DNA of 64,000 nucleotides from Gordonia jinghuaiqii (GCF_014041935.1 NZ_CP059491.1:4030001-4094000); one strand, 5' to 3'. Positions 1 through 8,583 are shown, counted from the first letter of the stretch. The notes: generated by a model not told the origin, from the letters alone. Program-made: numbers and translations.

Positions 1-45
1 CGCCTCGAACTCGCCCGCCTCGAACTCCCCCGCCCCGAACTCACC
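1..45. repeat. 15-base in-frame tandem repeat in mftG
   Basis: Three consecutive 15-base units (1-15, 16-30, 31-45) differ at few positions and encode G-E-F-E/G-A pentapeptides in MftG. The array may continue to the left of the window. Because the unit is a multiple of three, copy-number change would leave the frame intact. Confidence 0.8.
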
Positions 46-870
46 GCCCGCCGCCCGCAGGCCGAGCACGTCGAGTCCCGACCTGAGCAGGATGCGCGCG
101 GTACCCAGGGTCCCGGCGGACAGGATCACCTCGCCCGCGGTCACCGACAACGGGCCCGCACGCACCCCGGTGACGGTTCGTCCGCGAGCCACCTCGAGCC
201 CCTCCACCTCGCAGTCGGTCACCACGAGCAGATTCCGACGCGCCGCGGCCGGCACGAGGTACGCCGCGGCCGAGGTGCGACGCGACATCCCGGTCCGGTT
301 GGAGAGCACCCGGTTGAGCCCCACCACCGGCCAGCGCTCGTCCACCGGACGCACGGGCACCCGCGTCGACCAGTAGTGTTCGAATGCCGTTCCGGTGTCG
401 CCGAGTTCGTCATCGGACACCGGTTCGACGCCCATCGTGCCGTACGGGCCGTCGAGTTCGTCGTACGCCGCGGCCACGACGTCGATCTCCCAGCCGCTGG
501 GCCACGCGGCGAAATCGCCGGGGTGCCAACGCAGGAAATAGCCGCCGTTGACGGCGGAGGATCCGCCCAGCGCCGAGCCGCGGGCGGCCGCCGGGCCGAG
601 ATCGGTGGCGTGCCGGACGGCGAAGGGGGCGGCGTCGTCGATGGGCAGGCGCCGTAGATCGAGATCCGCGAGCGAGGGCATGCCCGACGGTCCGCGCTCG
701 ATCAGCACGACCTGACGACCGGGGTCGCGCGAGAGCTTCTCTGCCAGCACACATCCTGCGCTACCGGCGCCGACGATCACGACATCGGCGGTCAGGGCGT
801 CAGTTCCGAGGTCGGCACGGGGAAGTCCGGCGGTGGTGACGGCGCCGGACGGGGAGGCACCCGCCGTCAT
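1..870 (-). CDS. mftG: Mycofactocin-system GMC oxidoreductase MftG (partial, C-terminus outside window)
   Basis: FAD-dependent glucose-methanol-choline family oxidoreductase; in mycobacteria MftG is reported to pass electrons from reduced mycofactocin to the respiratory chain. The visible 290 residues hold the FAD-binding GAGSAG motif (residues 34-39), the first GMC signature (GGSSAVNGGYFLRW) and the second (SAGTLGTARILLRSGL). The ATG at 870 overlaps the mftF stop as ATGA, which fixes the start and implies coupled translation. The frame runs off the left edge inside a run of 15-base in-frame repeats (encoding GEFEA-like units) where the family is normally not repetitive. The identity rests on the family motifs plus position at the end of the mft cluster. 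Confidence 0.92.
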   Translation of the reverse strand, partial: MTAGASPSGAVTTAGLPRADLGTDALTADVVIVGAGSAGCVLAEKLSRDPGRQVVLIERGPSGMPSLADLDLRRLPIDDAAPFAVRHATDLGPAAARGSALGGSSAVNGGYFLRWHPGDFAAWPSGWEIDVVAAAYDELDGPYGTMGVEPVSDDELGDTGTAFEHYWSTRVPVRPVDERWPVVGLNRVLSNRTGMSRRTSAAAYLVPAAARRNLLVVTDCEVEGLEVARGRTVTGVRAGPLSVTAGEVILSAGTLGTARILLRSGLDVLGLRAAGGEFGAGEFEAGEFEA

Positions 871-2459
871 CGAGAGATGACCGGGCGCAGCGCCTCGGGA
901 TCCCGGTGGGAGATGACTCCCTGCCACAGCCCGGCGCCATAGGCCAGGTCGTCGAGGCGGTGCATGAGGATGTAGCGCAGAGGTCCGAGTGTGGGTGGGC
1001 TGGTGGGGTCGGCGATCAGGTCCCGAACCCACGACACCACCCCCTCGACGATCGCCACCTGCACCGCGAGTGTGCGGAACCTGCGCGACACGAGAGCGAG
1101 TAACAGTGCCACCGGCCAGTAGTGCCGGCAGATGGCGTCGGCGGCCTGCAGGAGTCCGAATCCCGCCGCCCGCCCGGTCATCTGCGCGGACACCAGCGGC
1201 GCGGAGGGCAGATCGCCCAGGCGCTTTCTCATCCGGACAGCAAGGTGGGTGAGGATGATCATCGCGAGCGCGGCCCCGAAACGGGTCCTCGACAGCAGCG
1301 CGATCACGGCCGCCGCCATCGGGACCGACATGACCATCGGAGCGGCTCGTTCGCCGTGACGGGAGGCCAGGTGCGCGGCCCCGGTTCCGTAGAAGCAGCG
1401 CCGCGACAGAACCGAACGGAGGTCCGTGCGGTGGTCGTGAGCGACGCGGGCGACCGGGTCGTAGCGGATCCGCCAGCCCTCGGCGTGCATCCGCCAGCAG
1501 GCGTCGACATCCTCGGCCACCCGCAGCGATTCATCGAAGCCACAGAAAGCGTTGCGCCGCACAACCATTGCGGCACTGGGCACATAAGGCGTCCGGGTCG
1601 AGGGCCGTACCGCCGACTCGTCGGGCCCCATGTCGAGCGAGGACCACCCGTTCTCGTACCTCTCGGCCAACGACGATGACACACCCTCGCCCGCCCGCAG
1701 GCCGACGATGCGCGGGGCCACCACGCCGACGGTGGGGTCGGAGAAATGCGTCAGCAGCACGGTGAGCCAGTCGGGGTCGGGCACGACGTCGGAATCGAGG
1801 AAGGCAACGAAGTCGGTCGTCGCGGCGGCCGCGCCGGCATTGCGGGCCGCCGACGGTCCGCGGTTCTCGTCGAACCGCAGGACACGCATCCCCGGACGGT
1901 CGGCCCTGATCGGCACCGTCGACCCGTCGTCGACGACGATCACCGACAACCCGTCGAGGGCGGCGAGGAGACGGTCGACGCCGGGCTGGTTGTCGCGAAC
2001 CGGGATCACGACGGTGACGTCGTCCGGCGTGGGACCGAACATCGGCCGCGGGTTGGCGATACCGGCGTCGAGCAGTGCACGTGCCAGGCGCCGGGTCACG
2101 TTGTCGCACACCTCGATCCGGCCGTCCTCGGAGGTCATGCCGAGGGCCGTGTCCGACATGCGCAACAGCCGTGTCGGCGATCCGCCGACCAGATAACGGA
2201 AGTCGCCCGCACGGGCGCACCGCAGATCGATCTGCACCTGGAACCCGTCGGGCAGGTCCACGGTCTCCACCGAGGCCGCGGGGTCGCCCGCCTCGGCAGC
2301 GTCCGAATCCGCAGGGCCCGAATCGGCAGGGCCCGAATCCGCAGAGTCCGAATCCGATTGTGCGCCAACCGCTTGCGCGTCACTCCCGGCGGAATCATCG
2401 TCGGTGGAGCACTGGCCGGTGGGGGTGGGACGTGGCGTCGAATCGTCGAGGGCGGTCAT
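867..2459 (-). CDS. mftF: Mycofactocin glycosyltransferase MftF
   Basis: Family 2 glycosyltransferase that adds beta-1,4-linked glucose units to premycofactocin. An acidic Ser/Asp/Ala-rich N-terminus (about residues 10-65) precedes a GT-A domain with VVIPVRDN, the VDDGS nucleotide-sugar loop, NRGPSAARN and an FLDSD metal-binding DxD equivalent; ED within EDVDACWRMH is the likely catalytic acid motif. Hydrophobic stretches near the C-terminus suggest membrane association. The 530-residue form starts at the ATG at 2459, which overlaps the mftE stop as ATGA; a longer reading from 2507 would run into mftE and is not preferred. The N-terminal extension contains a 15-base tandem repeat. Confidence 0.93.
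   Translation of the reverse strand: MTALDDSTPRPTPTGQCSTDDDSAGSDAQAVGAQSDSDSADSGPADSGPADSDAAEAGDPAASVETVDLPDGFQVQIDLRCARAGDFRYLVGGSPTRLLRMSDTALGMTSEDGRIEVCDNVTRRLARALLDAGIANPRPMFGPTPDDVTVVIPVRDNQPGVDRLLAALDGLSVIVVDDGSTVPIRADRPGMRVLRFDENRGPSAARNAGAAAATTDFVAFLDSDVVPDPDWLTVLLTHFSDPTVGVVAPRIVGLRAGEGVSSSLAERYENGWSSLDMGPDESAVRPSTRTPYVPSAAMVVRRNAFCGFDESLRVAEDVDACWRMHAEGWRIRYDPVARVAHDHRTDLRSVLSRRCFYGTGAAHLASRHGERAAPMVMSVPMAAAVIALLSRTRFGAALAMIILTHLAVRMRKRLGDLPSAPLVSAQMTGRAAGFGLLQAADAICRHYWPVALLLALVSRRFRTLAVQVAIVEGVVSWVRDLIADPTSPPTLGPLRYILMHRLDDLAYGAGLWQGVISHRDPEALRPVISR
2296..2355. repeat. Four-copy 15-base tandem repeat in the mftF N-terminal coding region
   Basis: Units 2296-2310, 2311-2325, 2326-2340 and 2341-2355 share the core GCAG-N2-CCGAATC. 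On the coding strand they give an acidic series of DSADS / GPADS pentapeptides before the glycosyltransferase domain. Confidence 0.85.
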
Positions 2460-3211
2460 CCGAGTCGTCCCTGTCCGTCGACCTCCCAGGCGGCGAGCGC
2501 GCCGCACAGACGGTCGGCGGCCTCGGCGACCAGGCGCCCACCCTCTTCGGCGGTCGCACCGTCCGGATCACCCAGGACGCCGTTGGGACTCACCGCGCCG
2601 ACACCCCCGGTGCGCATCGCGCCCAGTAGCGCCCCGACCGGTTCGCGGTTGCCCGCAACCGCACGCGAGGAATCCACGACCGTCGGCGAGACATGAAGCA
2701 GCACAGACGTTTCGGTGAACCCGGCGTGCGCGTCGGCGCCGTCGAAGGCGCAGGGGAACCAGGCGACATCGCGCCCTTCGTACCGCAACCGCGTGACCGC
2801 GTCGACGAGGGTTCGGATGTTTCCGCCGTGACCGTTGACGAACACCACGCGCTCGGCCCACCGACAGGCGCTGCGGCCGTACTCGATGAGCAGCCCGCGC
2901 AGGGCGTCGTGTCCGATGGAGATGGTTCCGGCGAATCCCTCGTGCTCGCCGCTGGCGCCGTAGTTCAGATCGGGGGCGCGCAGGAGACCCGACTCGCGCG
3001 ACCCGTCGGCACGGTCCGACTCGCCCGCCTGCGCGCAGGCGAGGTCGGTGACCGCCGCGGCGATGCGCGTATCGGTGTCCAACGGAAGATGAGGGCCGTG
3101 CTGCTCGACCGAGCCGAGCGGCACGAGGAGCGTGATCACCCGCCCATCGAGGTCTGGCCAGCTGCACTGCCCCAACGCCGACGGACCTGTCATTCGACCA
3201 ATGCTAGCCAT
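2456..3211 (-). CDS. mftE: Mycofactocin precursor peptide peptidase MftE (creatininase family)
   Basis: Metal-dependent amidohydrolase that releases the C-terminal Val-Tyr dipeptide (as AHDP) from MftC-modified MftA. The creatininase fold is visible in LVPLGSVEQHGPHLPLDTD (Glu, His and Asp ligands), GEHEGFAGT and VFVNGHGGN. The start is chosen at the ATG at 3211 (251 residues); an in-frame ATG at 3193 is an equal alternative and neither has a strong ribosome site. It is separated from mftD by an SDR gene and a racemase gene on the opposite strand, so it probably needs its own promoter in the 3212-3374 divergent gap. Its stop overlaps the mftF start. Confidence 0.9.
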   Translation of the reverse strand: MASIGRMTGPSALGQCSWPDLDGRVITLLVPLGSVEQHGPHLPLDTDTRIAAAVTDLACAQAGESDRADGSRESGLLRAPDLNYGASGEHEGFAGTISIGHDALRGLLIEYGRSACRWAERVVFVNGHGGNIRTLVDAVTRLRYEGRDVAWFPCAFDGADAHAGFTETSVLLHVSPTVVDSSRAVAGNREPVGALLGAMRTGGVGAVSPNGVLGDPDGATAEEGGRLVAEAADRLCGALAAWEVDGQGRLG

Positions 3212-3374
3212 GGTGCCCACGAGTGTGTCGGCCTCGGCCCAAAAATGACCTCGAAAACGTGCCGAGAGGGCCGACAAGACCACCCTGACGAGCGTTCGAT
3301 CGGTTGTGGAATGCTGGTGTGTACACGTGACGCCTGACACAGTCGGCAGTACAACGACCGGAGGAGGACCCCTT

Positions 3375-4514
3375 ATGAGCAGTGCCATTCCGAGCAGTGC
3401 GACACCGAGTAGTGCCACACCCGACAGCGGTAAGCCCGGCCCACTGCGCTCCATCCGGGTCATCGAGTTCGCCGGCATCGGCCCCGGCCCGCACGCGGCG
3501 ATGCTGCTCGCCGATCTCGGTGCGGATGTCGTGCGCGTCCAGCGCCCCGGTTCGCTGCCCAAGCCCGGCGTCAACGCCGACGCCCTGTTGCGCGGGCGGC
3601 GCGTCGTCGAGGCGAACCTCAAGGACGAGAAGGACCGCGAGACCATCCTGGGTCTCGTCGCCAAGGCCGACGTGATCATCGAGGGCTTCCGCCCCGGCGT
3701 GATGGAACGGCTCGGACTCGGCCCCGACGATCTCGCGACAGTGAATCCCGGCCTCGTCTACGGCCGGATGACCGGCTGGGGTCAGGACGGCCCCCGCGCC
3801 AACCTGGCCGGCCACGACATCAACTACCTCTCGCTGACCGGTCTGCTCCACGCGATCGGCCGCAAGGACGACCGCCCGGTGCCCCCGCTGAACCTCGCGG
3901 GCGACTTCGGCGGCGGGTCGATGTTCCTGGTCGTCGGTGTGCTCTCCGCACTGCTCGAGCGCGGCATCTCCGGAAAGGGACAGGTCGTCGACGCCGCCAT
4001 GGTCGACGGCGCTTCTGTTCTGGGACAGATGATGTGGGCGTTCCGCGGCACCGGCCTGTGGAGCGATGAGCGCGGAGTGAACCTGCTCGACACGGGCGCC
4101 CCGTACTACGAGGTGTACGAGACCTCCGACGGCAAATACATGGCCGTCGGCGCGATCGAACCGCAGTTCTACGCCGAACTGCTGAAGGGTCTCGGCCTCG
4201 CCGACGCCGATCTGCCCGACCAGAACGACACGGCCGGCTGGGACAAGCTCAGGGACGTCTTCACCGAGACCTTCAAATCCCGCACCCGCGACGAGTGGGC
4301 CAAGATCTTCGACGGCACCGACGCGTGCACGTCGCCGGTTCTCACCTTCGCCGAGGCACCCTCCGACGCGCACATGGCCGCCCGCTCGAACCTGGTGGAC
4401 ATCGCCGGCGTGACCCAGGCGCAGGTGGCTCCCCGCTTCTCGCGCACCACGCCGGACACCCCGGCCGCTCCCACCACCGAGGCCACCGATCCCGCGACCC
4501 TCTGGGCCGACTGA
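3375..4514 (+). CDS. Alpha-methylacyl-CoA racemase (CaiB/BaiF family III CoA-transferase fold)
   Basis: Probable racemase of 2-methyl-branched acyl-CoAs such as C26 sterol side-chain thioesters. The 379-residue length and the family triad positions fit the mycobacterial MCR/AMACR type: His in [11 protein letters not shown], Asp in LAGDFGGG, Glu in GAIEPQFY. The start at the ATG at 3375 is supported by GGAGGAGG eight bases upstream; the open frame extends further 5-prime but begins with a Ser/Ala/Pro-rich tail typical of non-conserved sequence. It sits reversed between two mycofactocin genes, divergent from mftE and convergent with the SDR, with a strong terminator behind it. Steroid side-chain metabolism is the inferred role, given the KstR-boxed SDR next door. 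Confidence 0.85.
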   Translation: MSSAIPSSATPSSATPDSGKPGPLRSIRVIEFAGIGPGPHAAMLLADLGADVVRVQRPGSLPKPGVNADALLRGRRVVEANLKDEKDRETILGLVAKADVIIEGFRPGVMERLGLGPDDLATVNPGLVYGRMTGWGQDGPRANLAGHDINYLSLTGLLHAIGRKDDRPVPPLNLAGDFGGGSMFLVVGVLSALLERGISGKGQVVDAAMVDGASVLGQMMWAFRGTGLWSDERGVNLLDTGAPYYEVYETSDGKYMAVGAIEPQFYAELLKGLGLADADLPDQNDTAGWDKLRDVFTETFKSRTRDEWAKIFDGTDACTSPVLTFAEAPSDAHMAARSNLVDIAGVTQAQVAPRFSRTTPDTPAAPTTEATDPATLWAD

Positions 4515-4533
4515 TCCCTCGGCGGACCTCATG

Positions 4534-4570
4534 GCAGGGCCCCGGCACCGATTCGGTGCCGGGGCCCTGC
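4534..4570. terminator. Bidirectional intrinsic terminator
   Basis: A perfect 16-base-pair GC-rich stem (arms 4534-4549 and 4555-4570) closes a 5-base loop between the convergent racemase and SDR stops. There is no long T run, as is common for actinobacterial hairpin terminators. Confidence 0.8.
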
Positions 4571-4592
4571 TGTGAGCGTCTCCTGGCCGCCG

Positions 4593-5405
4593 TCAGACCT
4601 TCGAGTGCCCCATGTCGATCTGGAACTCGGCGGCGGTGATGCCCTTGGCACTGTCGGAGGCGAGGTAGAGCACCGCATCGGAGATCTCGTCCAGTGACGC
4701 GACCGGGTGGTAGTCGAGGATCGAGGTGAGATGTGCGTTCACCCAGGGGATTCCGAAGATGCGGTGCGCCTCGGTGTCGGCCACGCCCATCGGGGTGTCG
4801 ACCGCATAGGGGTGCACGCTGTTGACCCGGATGCGATAGTGCCCGAGCTCCTTGGCCGCCGTCTGTGTGAGCCCGACGAGGCCGTGCTTGGACGCGGTGT
4901 ACGACGCCTGTAGCGGCATCGCCTTGAGTCCGGCGACCGAACTGATGACCGAGATCGATCCACCGTTGCCCGCTTCGAGCATGGCCGGGATGGTCGCCTT
5001 GAGCGTTTTCCACGCCCCGACGAGGTTGATGTCGACGACGTCGGTGAACTGATCCTCGGTCAGCTCCCAGACCTTGCCCCAGGTCAGCACACCGGCGTTG
5101 GCCACCACATGATCGAGCCGCCCGAATTGTTCGACGGCATCGGCAACCAGCTGCTGCTGAAAGGCCAGGTCGCGCGTATCACCCTGGCGCGCAATAATTT
5201 TCCCCCCGGCGCCCTCGACGAGACGGATGGTCTCGGCGAGGTCGTCGGCGGTTGCGGGCGGATAGGTGGCGTGCTCGATGATCGGACCCGCGATGTCGAG
5301 GCCCACGATCGCGGCACCCTCACGGGCGAAACGGACCGCGTGATTGCGGCCCTGACCACGTGCGATGCCGGTGATGTAGACGACCTTGCCGTCGAACTGT
5401 CCCAT
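4593..5405 (-). CDS. Mycofactocin-coupled SDR family oxidoreductase (carveol-dehydrogenase-like)
   Basis: Short-chain dehydrogenase with tightly bound NAD of the mycofactocin-dependent class (TIGR03971-like). It shows the glycine-rich TGIARGQGRNHA nucleotide motif, the NAG loop, catalytic Ser in ISSVAG and YTASK, and the longer insertion after the second strand (about residues 38-65, with GPIIEHATYPPATADDL) that marks this class and buries the cofactor. Length is 270 residues. The ATG at 5405 lies six bases from a TACAGT -10 element, so the message is probably leaderless. A perfect KstR-type operator covers that -10. Gene order (mftD, this SDR, then mftE) puts it inside the cofactor cluster. 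The substrate is unknown; a sterol side-chain or other secondary alcohol is the inference. Confidence 0.88.
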   Translation of the reverse strand: MGQFDGKVVYITGIARGQGRNHAVRFAREGAAIVGLDIAGPIIEHATYPPATADDLAETIRLVEGAGGKIIARQGDTRDLAFQQQLVADAVEQFGRLDHVVANAGVLTWGKVWELTEDQFTDVVDINLVGAWKTLKATIPAMLEAGNGGSISVISSVAGLKAMPLQASYTASKHGLVGLTQTAAKELGHYRIRVNSVHPYAVDTPMGVADTEAHRIFGIPWVNAHLTSILDYHPVASLDEISDAVLYLASDSAKGITAAEFQIDMGHSKV

Positions 5406-5411
5406 GGCAAA

Positions 5412-5417
5412 ACTGTA
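5412..5417 (-). promoter_or_regulatory. -10 element of the SDR promoter
   Basis: TACAGT on the minus strand followed by six bases and the ATG at 5405, consistent with a leaderless transcript. It overlaps the KstR-type box, so binding there would block RNA polymerase. Confidence 0.5.
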
Positions 5418-5427
5418 ACATGTTCTA
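5414..5427. promoter_or_regulatory. KstR-type operator upstream of the mycofactocin SDR
   Basis: TGTAACATGTTCTA fits the published KstR pattern TnnAACnnGTTnnA at every fixed position. It overlaps the putative -10 of the SDR gene, the expected place for a repressor that is released by sterol-derived CoA thioesters. Confidence 0.75.
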
Positions 5428-5481
5428 GTTCTGGTTCCGAGGGTCTTTTCGCCCGGGCGGAGCCGGCCCGATCTGCCGCCC

Positions 5482-6681
5482 TCAGGCCTGACCGAACGAT
5501 CGCGTGAAACCGTCGGGGATGATCAAGTCGTCGGCCGAGAGTTCGTGAACACTCTTGTGGCCCAGGCCCATCAACACGCCGTCCAGGCCCATGCGCATGA
5601 GGTCCAGGACGTTCTCGACGCCGGATTGACCGTTGGCGGCGAGCCCCCACAGGTAGGCGCGACCGATCATCACCGCCCGGGCACCGAGTGCGAGCGCCTT
5701 GGCGACATCGCTACCGCGACGGATACCGCCGTCGAGCAGCACCTCGATGTCGTTGCCGACCGCCGCGGCGATGTCGGGCAGCAGGCGGATCGTGGCCGGC
5801 GTGCCGTCGAGGTTGTTGCCGCCGTGGTTGGAGACCGACAGCGCCGACGCCCCGATGTCGACCGCACGCTTGGCGTCGTCGAGCCGGGTGATGCCCTTGA
5901 CCATGAACGGCCCGTCCCACTGCTCACGCAACCACTGCAGGTCTTCCCAGGTGGGCGGCGGAGTGTTCATCCACGAGCCGTAGGCGCCGAAGAACGTCGG
6001 GCCGGCGACACCCTGGGGGGTGAGGTTCGGTGCGGTGAGATCGGGGATGTTGATCTTGCCGCCCTTGACCCAGTCGAGTGCGTAGCGGGGCTTCACCGCG
6101 ATCTCCGGCCCCAGACGCAGGAGCGCCTTGAAGTCGACCTTCTCCGGGATCTCCGGGCTGCCCCAGTCGCGGCCGACGTTGAACACCCAGTCGGTGGTCA
6201 CGATCAGACCCTTGGCACCGGCCGCCTTCGCGCGCTCGGCGCGGGCGAGGATGTCGTCCCGGGTTCCGAGCCAGTAGATCTGGAAGAAGACCTTGTCGTT
6301 GACCGCCGTCACCTCCTCGACCGAGTGGGACGCGAAGCTCGACAACCCCATCGCGGTGCCGCGGGCGGCCGCGGCACGGGCCACCGCCACCTCACCTTCC
6401 GGGTCGACGGCCTGTACGCCGGTCGGCGAGATCATGACCGGGAAGGAGATCTCCTGCCCCATCACACTCGTCGTCATCTCACGATCGGACTGCGCACCGA
6501 CGACATGTGGGGCCCAACCCAATTCGTTGAACGCGTGAACGTTGTCCTCGAGGGTCACACCGGCCTGGGTGCCCGCGACCAGAGATGCGTACACCGACTT
6601 CGGCAGACGCTTCTTGGCCCGACGCTGTGCCTCGGTGACGGTTTCGAACCAGGGGTTTCTCGCCCAGGGATTGGCAGCCAT
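5482..6681 (-). CDS. mftD: Pre-mycofactocin synthase MftD (FMN-dependent, lactate-dehydrogenase/LldD-like)
   Basis: FMN enzyme that oxidatively deaminates AHDP to premycofactocin, creating the redox-active alpha-keto amide. The alpha-hydroxy-acid oxidase barrel is clear: PVMISPTG, FQIYWLGTRD, VSNHGGNNLDG with the catalytic-type His, and the phosphate site LLDGGIRRGSDVAKALALGA. The in-frame ATG at 6696 (404 residues) has no ribosome site, whereas the ATG at 6681 is preceded by AGGAAG, so the 399-residue form is preferred. The gene follows mftC after 113 bases and ends 76 bases before the SDR start, so the SDR has room for its own promoter. Confidence 0.93.
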   Translation of the reverse strand: MAANPWARNPWFETVTEAQRRAKKRLPKSVYASLVAGTQAGVTLEDNVHAFNELGWAPHVVGAQSDREMTTSVMGQEISFPVMISPTGVQAVDPEGEVAVARAAAARGTAMGLSSFASHSVEEVTAVNDKVFFQIYWLGTRDDILARAERAKAAGAKGLIVTTDWVFNVGRDWGSPEIPEKVDFKALLRLGPEIAVKPRYALDWVKGGKINIPDLTAPNLTPQGVAGPTFFGAYGSWMNTPPPTWEDLQWLREQWDGPFMVKGITRLDDAKRAVDIGASALSVSNHGGNNLDGTPATIRLLPDIAAAVGNDIEVLLDGGIRRGSDVAKALALGARAVMIGRAYLWGLAANGQSGVENVLDLMRMGLDGVLMGLGHKSVHELSADDLIIPDGFTRSFGQA

Positions 6682-6794
6682 GTTCTTCCTACTCATTGAT
6701 CCGACTCGAGCACCCGGGAGGGACCCGAGCGTGTCCGGGGGCCTCGGGTCGGCGTCACCGACACCGCTCGCCCCGGTGTGTACCGCGGGCGGTT

Positions 6795-8093
6795 CTACCG
6801 CGCGGCCGGCGTGAACCCGGCCAGCGGGTTCTCGTCACAGGATTTGGTGGGCCGCGACGCCACCGGGGCCAGGTCGCCGTCGGGGCGTCGCGTCATCAGG
6901 GTCAGCGGGGTACCGCGCGAATGATCCTTGTTCGCAGTCGGTTTGGTCCGGTCTCCGGCGAGGAGCTCTTCGCCGTAACCCTGCACGCATTCGGGATCGG
7001 GACCGGCCAGGGGCAACCCGGTGAAGAACTTGGCGGCCATGCATCCGCCGCGGCAGGCGTCGAAGTGGGCGCACTTGGTGCAGGCGCCGGCGTTCTGCGG
7101 CTCACGGAGCTCGACGAAGAGGTCCGAACGCTGCCAGATCTCCTGGAATCCGCCGTCGGCGAGGATGTTTCCGGCGAGGAAGTTCTCGTGGATCGCGAAG
7201 GGGCAGGCGTAGACGTCGCCGACCGGGTCGATCAGGCACACCACGCGGCCTGCGCCGCACAGGTTGAGCCCCGGCAGTCCACCACCGGACTCGGAGCCGA
7301 ACGCGGCCAGATGGAAGAACGAGTCGCCAGTCAGCACCCGATCACCGTGTGCGACAAGCCAATCGTAGAGTTCACGTTGCTGCTCGGGGAGCGGGTGCAG
7401 ATCATCCCAGACGTCGGCCCCGCGGCCCGACGGACGCAGCCGCGTGATTCGCAGGGTCGCGTTGTAGCGGTCGGCGAGCGCTTTGAACTCGTCGAGCTGG
7501 GCGACGTTCTGCCGCGTCATGACGACGCTGATCTTGGCGTCGGCGAATCCGGCCTCGGACAGGTTCTCGAGTGCGCGGACGGCCATGTCGAACGAGCCGG
7601 GACCACGGACGGCGTCGTTGACCTCGGCGGTCGCGCCGTCCAGCGAGATCTGCACGTCGACATAGTCCGACGCGGCGAGGCGCGCGGCCACCTTCTTGTC
7701 GATGCGCAGGCCGTTGGTCGAGAACTTCACGCCCACCTGATGATCGGTGGCGTAGTCGACCAGTTCCCAGAAATCCGGTCGGACCGTCGGCTCGCCGCCG
7801 CCGATGTTGACGTAGAAGACCTGCATCCGCTGCAGCTCGTCGATGATCGCCTTGCACTGTTCGGTCGACAGCTCACGCGGGTCCCGCTTGCCCGAGGACG
7901 ACAAGCAGTGCACACAGGCCAGGTTGCACGCGTAGGTGAGTTCCCAGGTCAGACAGATCGGCGCGTCGAGTCCGCGTTCGAACTGGTCGACGAGGCGGCC
8001 GACCTTGGGCACCGCGCCGTCCGGGAGCGGCGAGGGGGCACGCATGGCACCCATGAGTTCGGTTGCGGTGGGCGGCATCTCGATGGTCGTCAT
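6795..8093 (-). CDS. mftC: Mycofactocin radical SAM maturase MftC
   Basis: Radical SAM/SPASM enzyme that decarboxylates the C-terminal Tyr of MftA and forms the Val-Tyr C-C crosslink. The CxxxCxxC cluster motif is at residues 56-63 (CNLACVHC), followed by GGGEP. The C-terminal SPASM domain shows LCGAGRVVCLID, CPFA and CTKCAHFDACRGGC for auxiliary Fe-S clusters. Length is 432 residues; a tail after about residue 370 is long and Arg/Pro-rich. AAGGACC lies upstream of the ATG at 8093. The gene is 163 bases from mftB, a gap containing a 22-base tandem duplication. Confidence 0.95.
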   Translation of the reverse strand: MTTIEMPPTATELMGAMRAPSPLPDGAVPKVGRLVDQFERGLDAPICLTWELTYACNLACVHCLSSSGKRDPRELSTEQCKAIIDELQRMQVFYVNIGGGEPTVRPDFWELVDYATDHQVGVKFSTNGLRIDKKVAARLAASDYVDVQISLDGATAEVNDAVRGPGSFDMAVRALENLSEAGFADAKISVVMTRQNVAQLDEFKALADRYNATLRITRLRPSGRGADVWDDLHPLPEQQRELYDWLVAHGDRVLTGDSFFHLAAFGSESGGGLPGLNLCGAGRVVCLIDPVGDVYACPFAIHENFLAGNILADGGFQEIWQRSDLFVELREPQNAGACTKCAHFDACRGGCMAAKFFTGLPLAGPDPECVQGYGEELLAGDRTKPTANKDHSRGTPLTLMTRRPDGDLAPVASRPTKSCDENPLAGFTPAAR

Positions 8094-8212
8094 CGTCGGG
8101 TCCTTGCATTCGGGGCGGCGAGCCGGACGTGTGGCGGGCCGGACGTCTGTGGCGAGCAGTGGGCGGGATCGAGGGCTGGTCGTCCCGCCGGGCGCGCGTC
8201 GAGCCGGGCTGT

Positions 8213-8256
8213 GCTCGGTCTGGAAGTACGGAAGGCTCGGTCTGGAAGTACGGAAG
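8213..8256. repeat. Perfect 22-base tandem duplication after mftB
   Basis: Bases 8213-8234 and 8235-8256 are identical (GCTCGGTCTGG followed by AAGTACGGAAG). The second copy abuts the mftB stop codon. The unit is not a multiple of three and contains no obvious hairpin. Confidence 0.95.
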
Positions 8257-8583
8257 TCAGGCGGTGCGGGACACGATCATCCCGCTGTCGGCGAGCGCGG
8301 TGAGCGCCTGCACGTACAGGGGGCGCTGGGCCGGGGTGACCCCGGCGGCCAGCAGTGCGGCTTCGGCGGAGTCGTGGTCGGCAAGCGATTTCACGATGTC
8401 CACCACGGTCAGGTTCTTCAGGAAGGAGAGCTTGCGGGTACCGAAGTGGTAGAGCAGCGCACCGAAGGGCTCGGGACGCAGCGCAACCTTCGGGTTGAGC
8501 GACCACGCGTCGAGGGTGTCGAACCGGACCCCGGCGACCGCGGAGCGGTCGCCGGAGATCGGATTCGATGTCGGGGCTGACAT
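8257..8583 (-). CDS. mftB: Mycofactocin peptide chaperone MftB (PqqD-like RRE protein)
   Basis: Small RiPP recognition protein of 108 residues that binds the MftA leader and presents it to MftC. The sequence has the PqqD-like winged-helix pattern (WSLNPKVALRPEPFGALLYHFGTRKLSFL, here given as two parts: WSLNPKVALRP and EPFGALLYHFGTRKLSFL) followed by a helical segment. Its ATG at 8583 shares one base with the mftA stop (TGATG), so it is translated by reinitiation after the precursor peptide. No separate ribosome site is needed. Confidence 0.93.
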   Translation of the reverse strand: MSAPTSNPISGDRSAVAGVRFDTLDAWSLNPKVALRPEPFGALLYHFGTRKLSFLKNLTVVDIVKSLADHDSAEAALLAAGVTPAQRPLYVQALTALADSGMIVSRTA

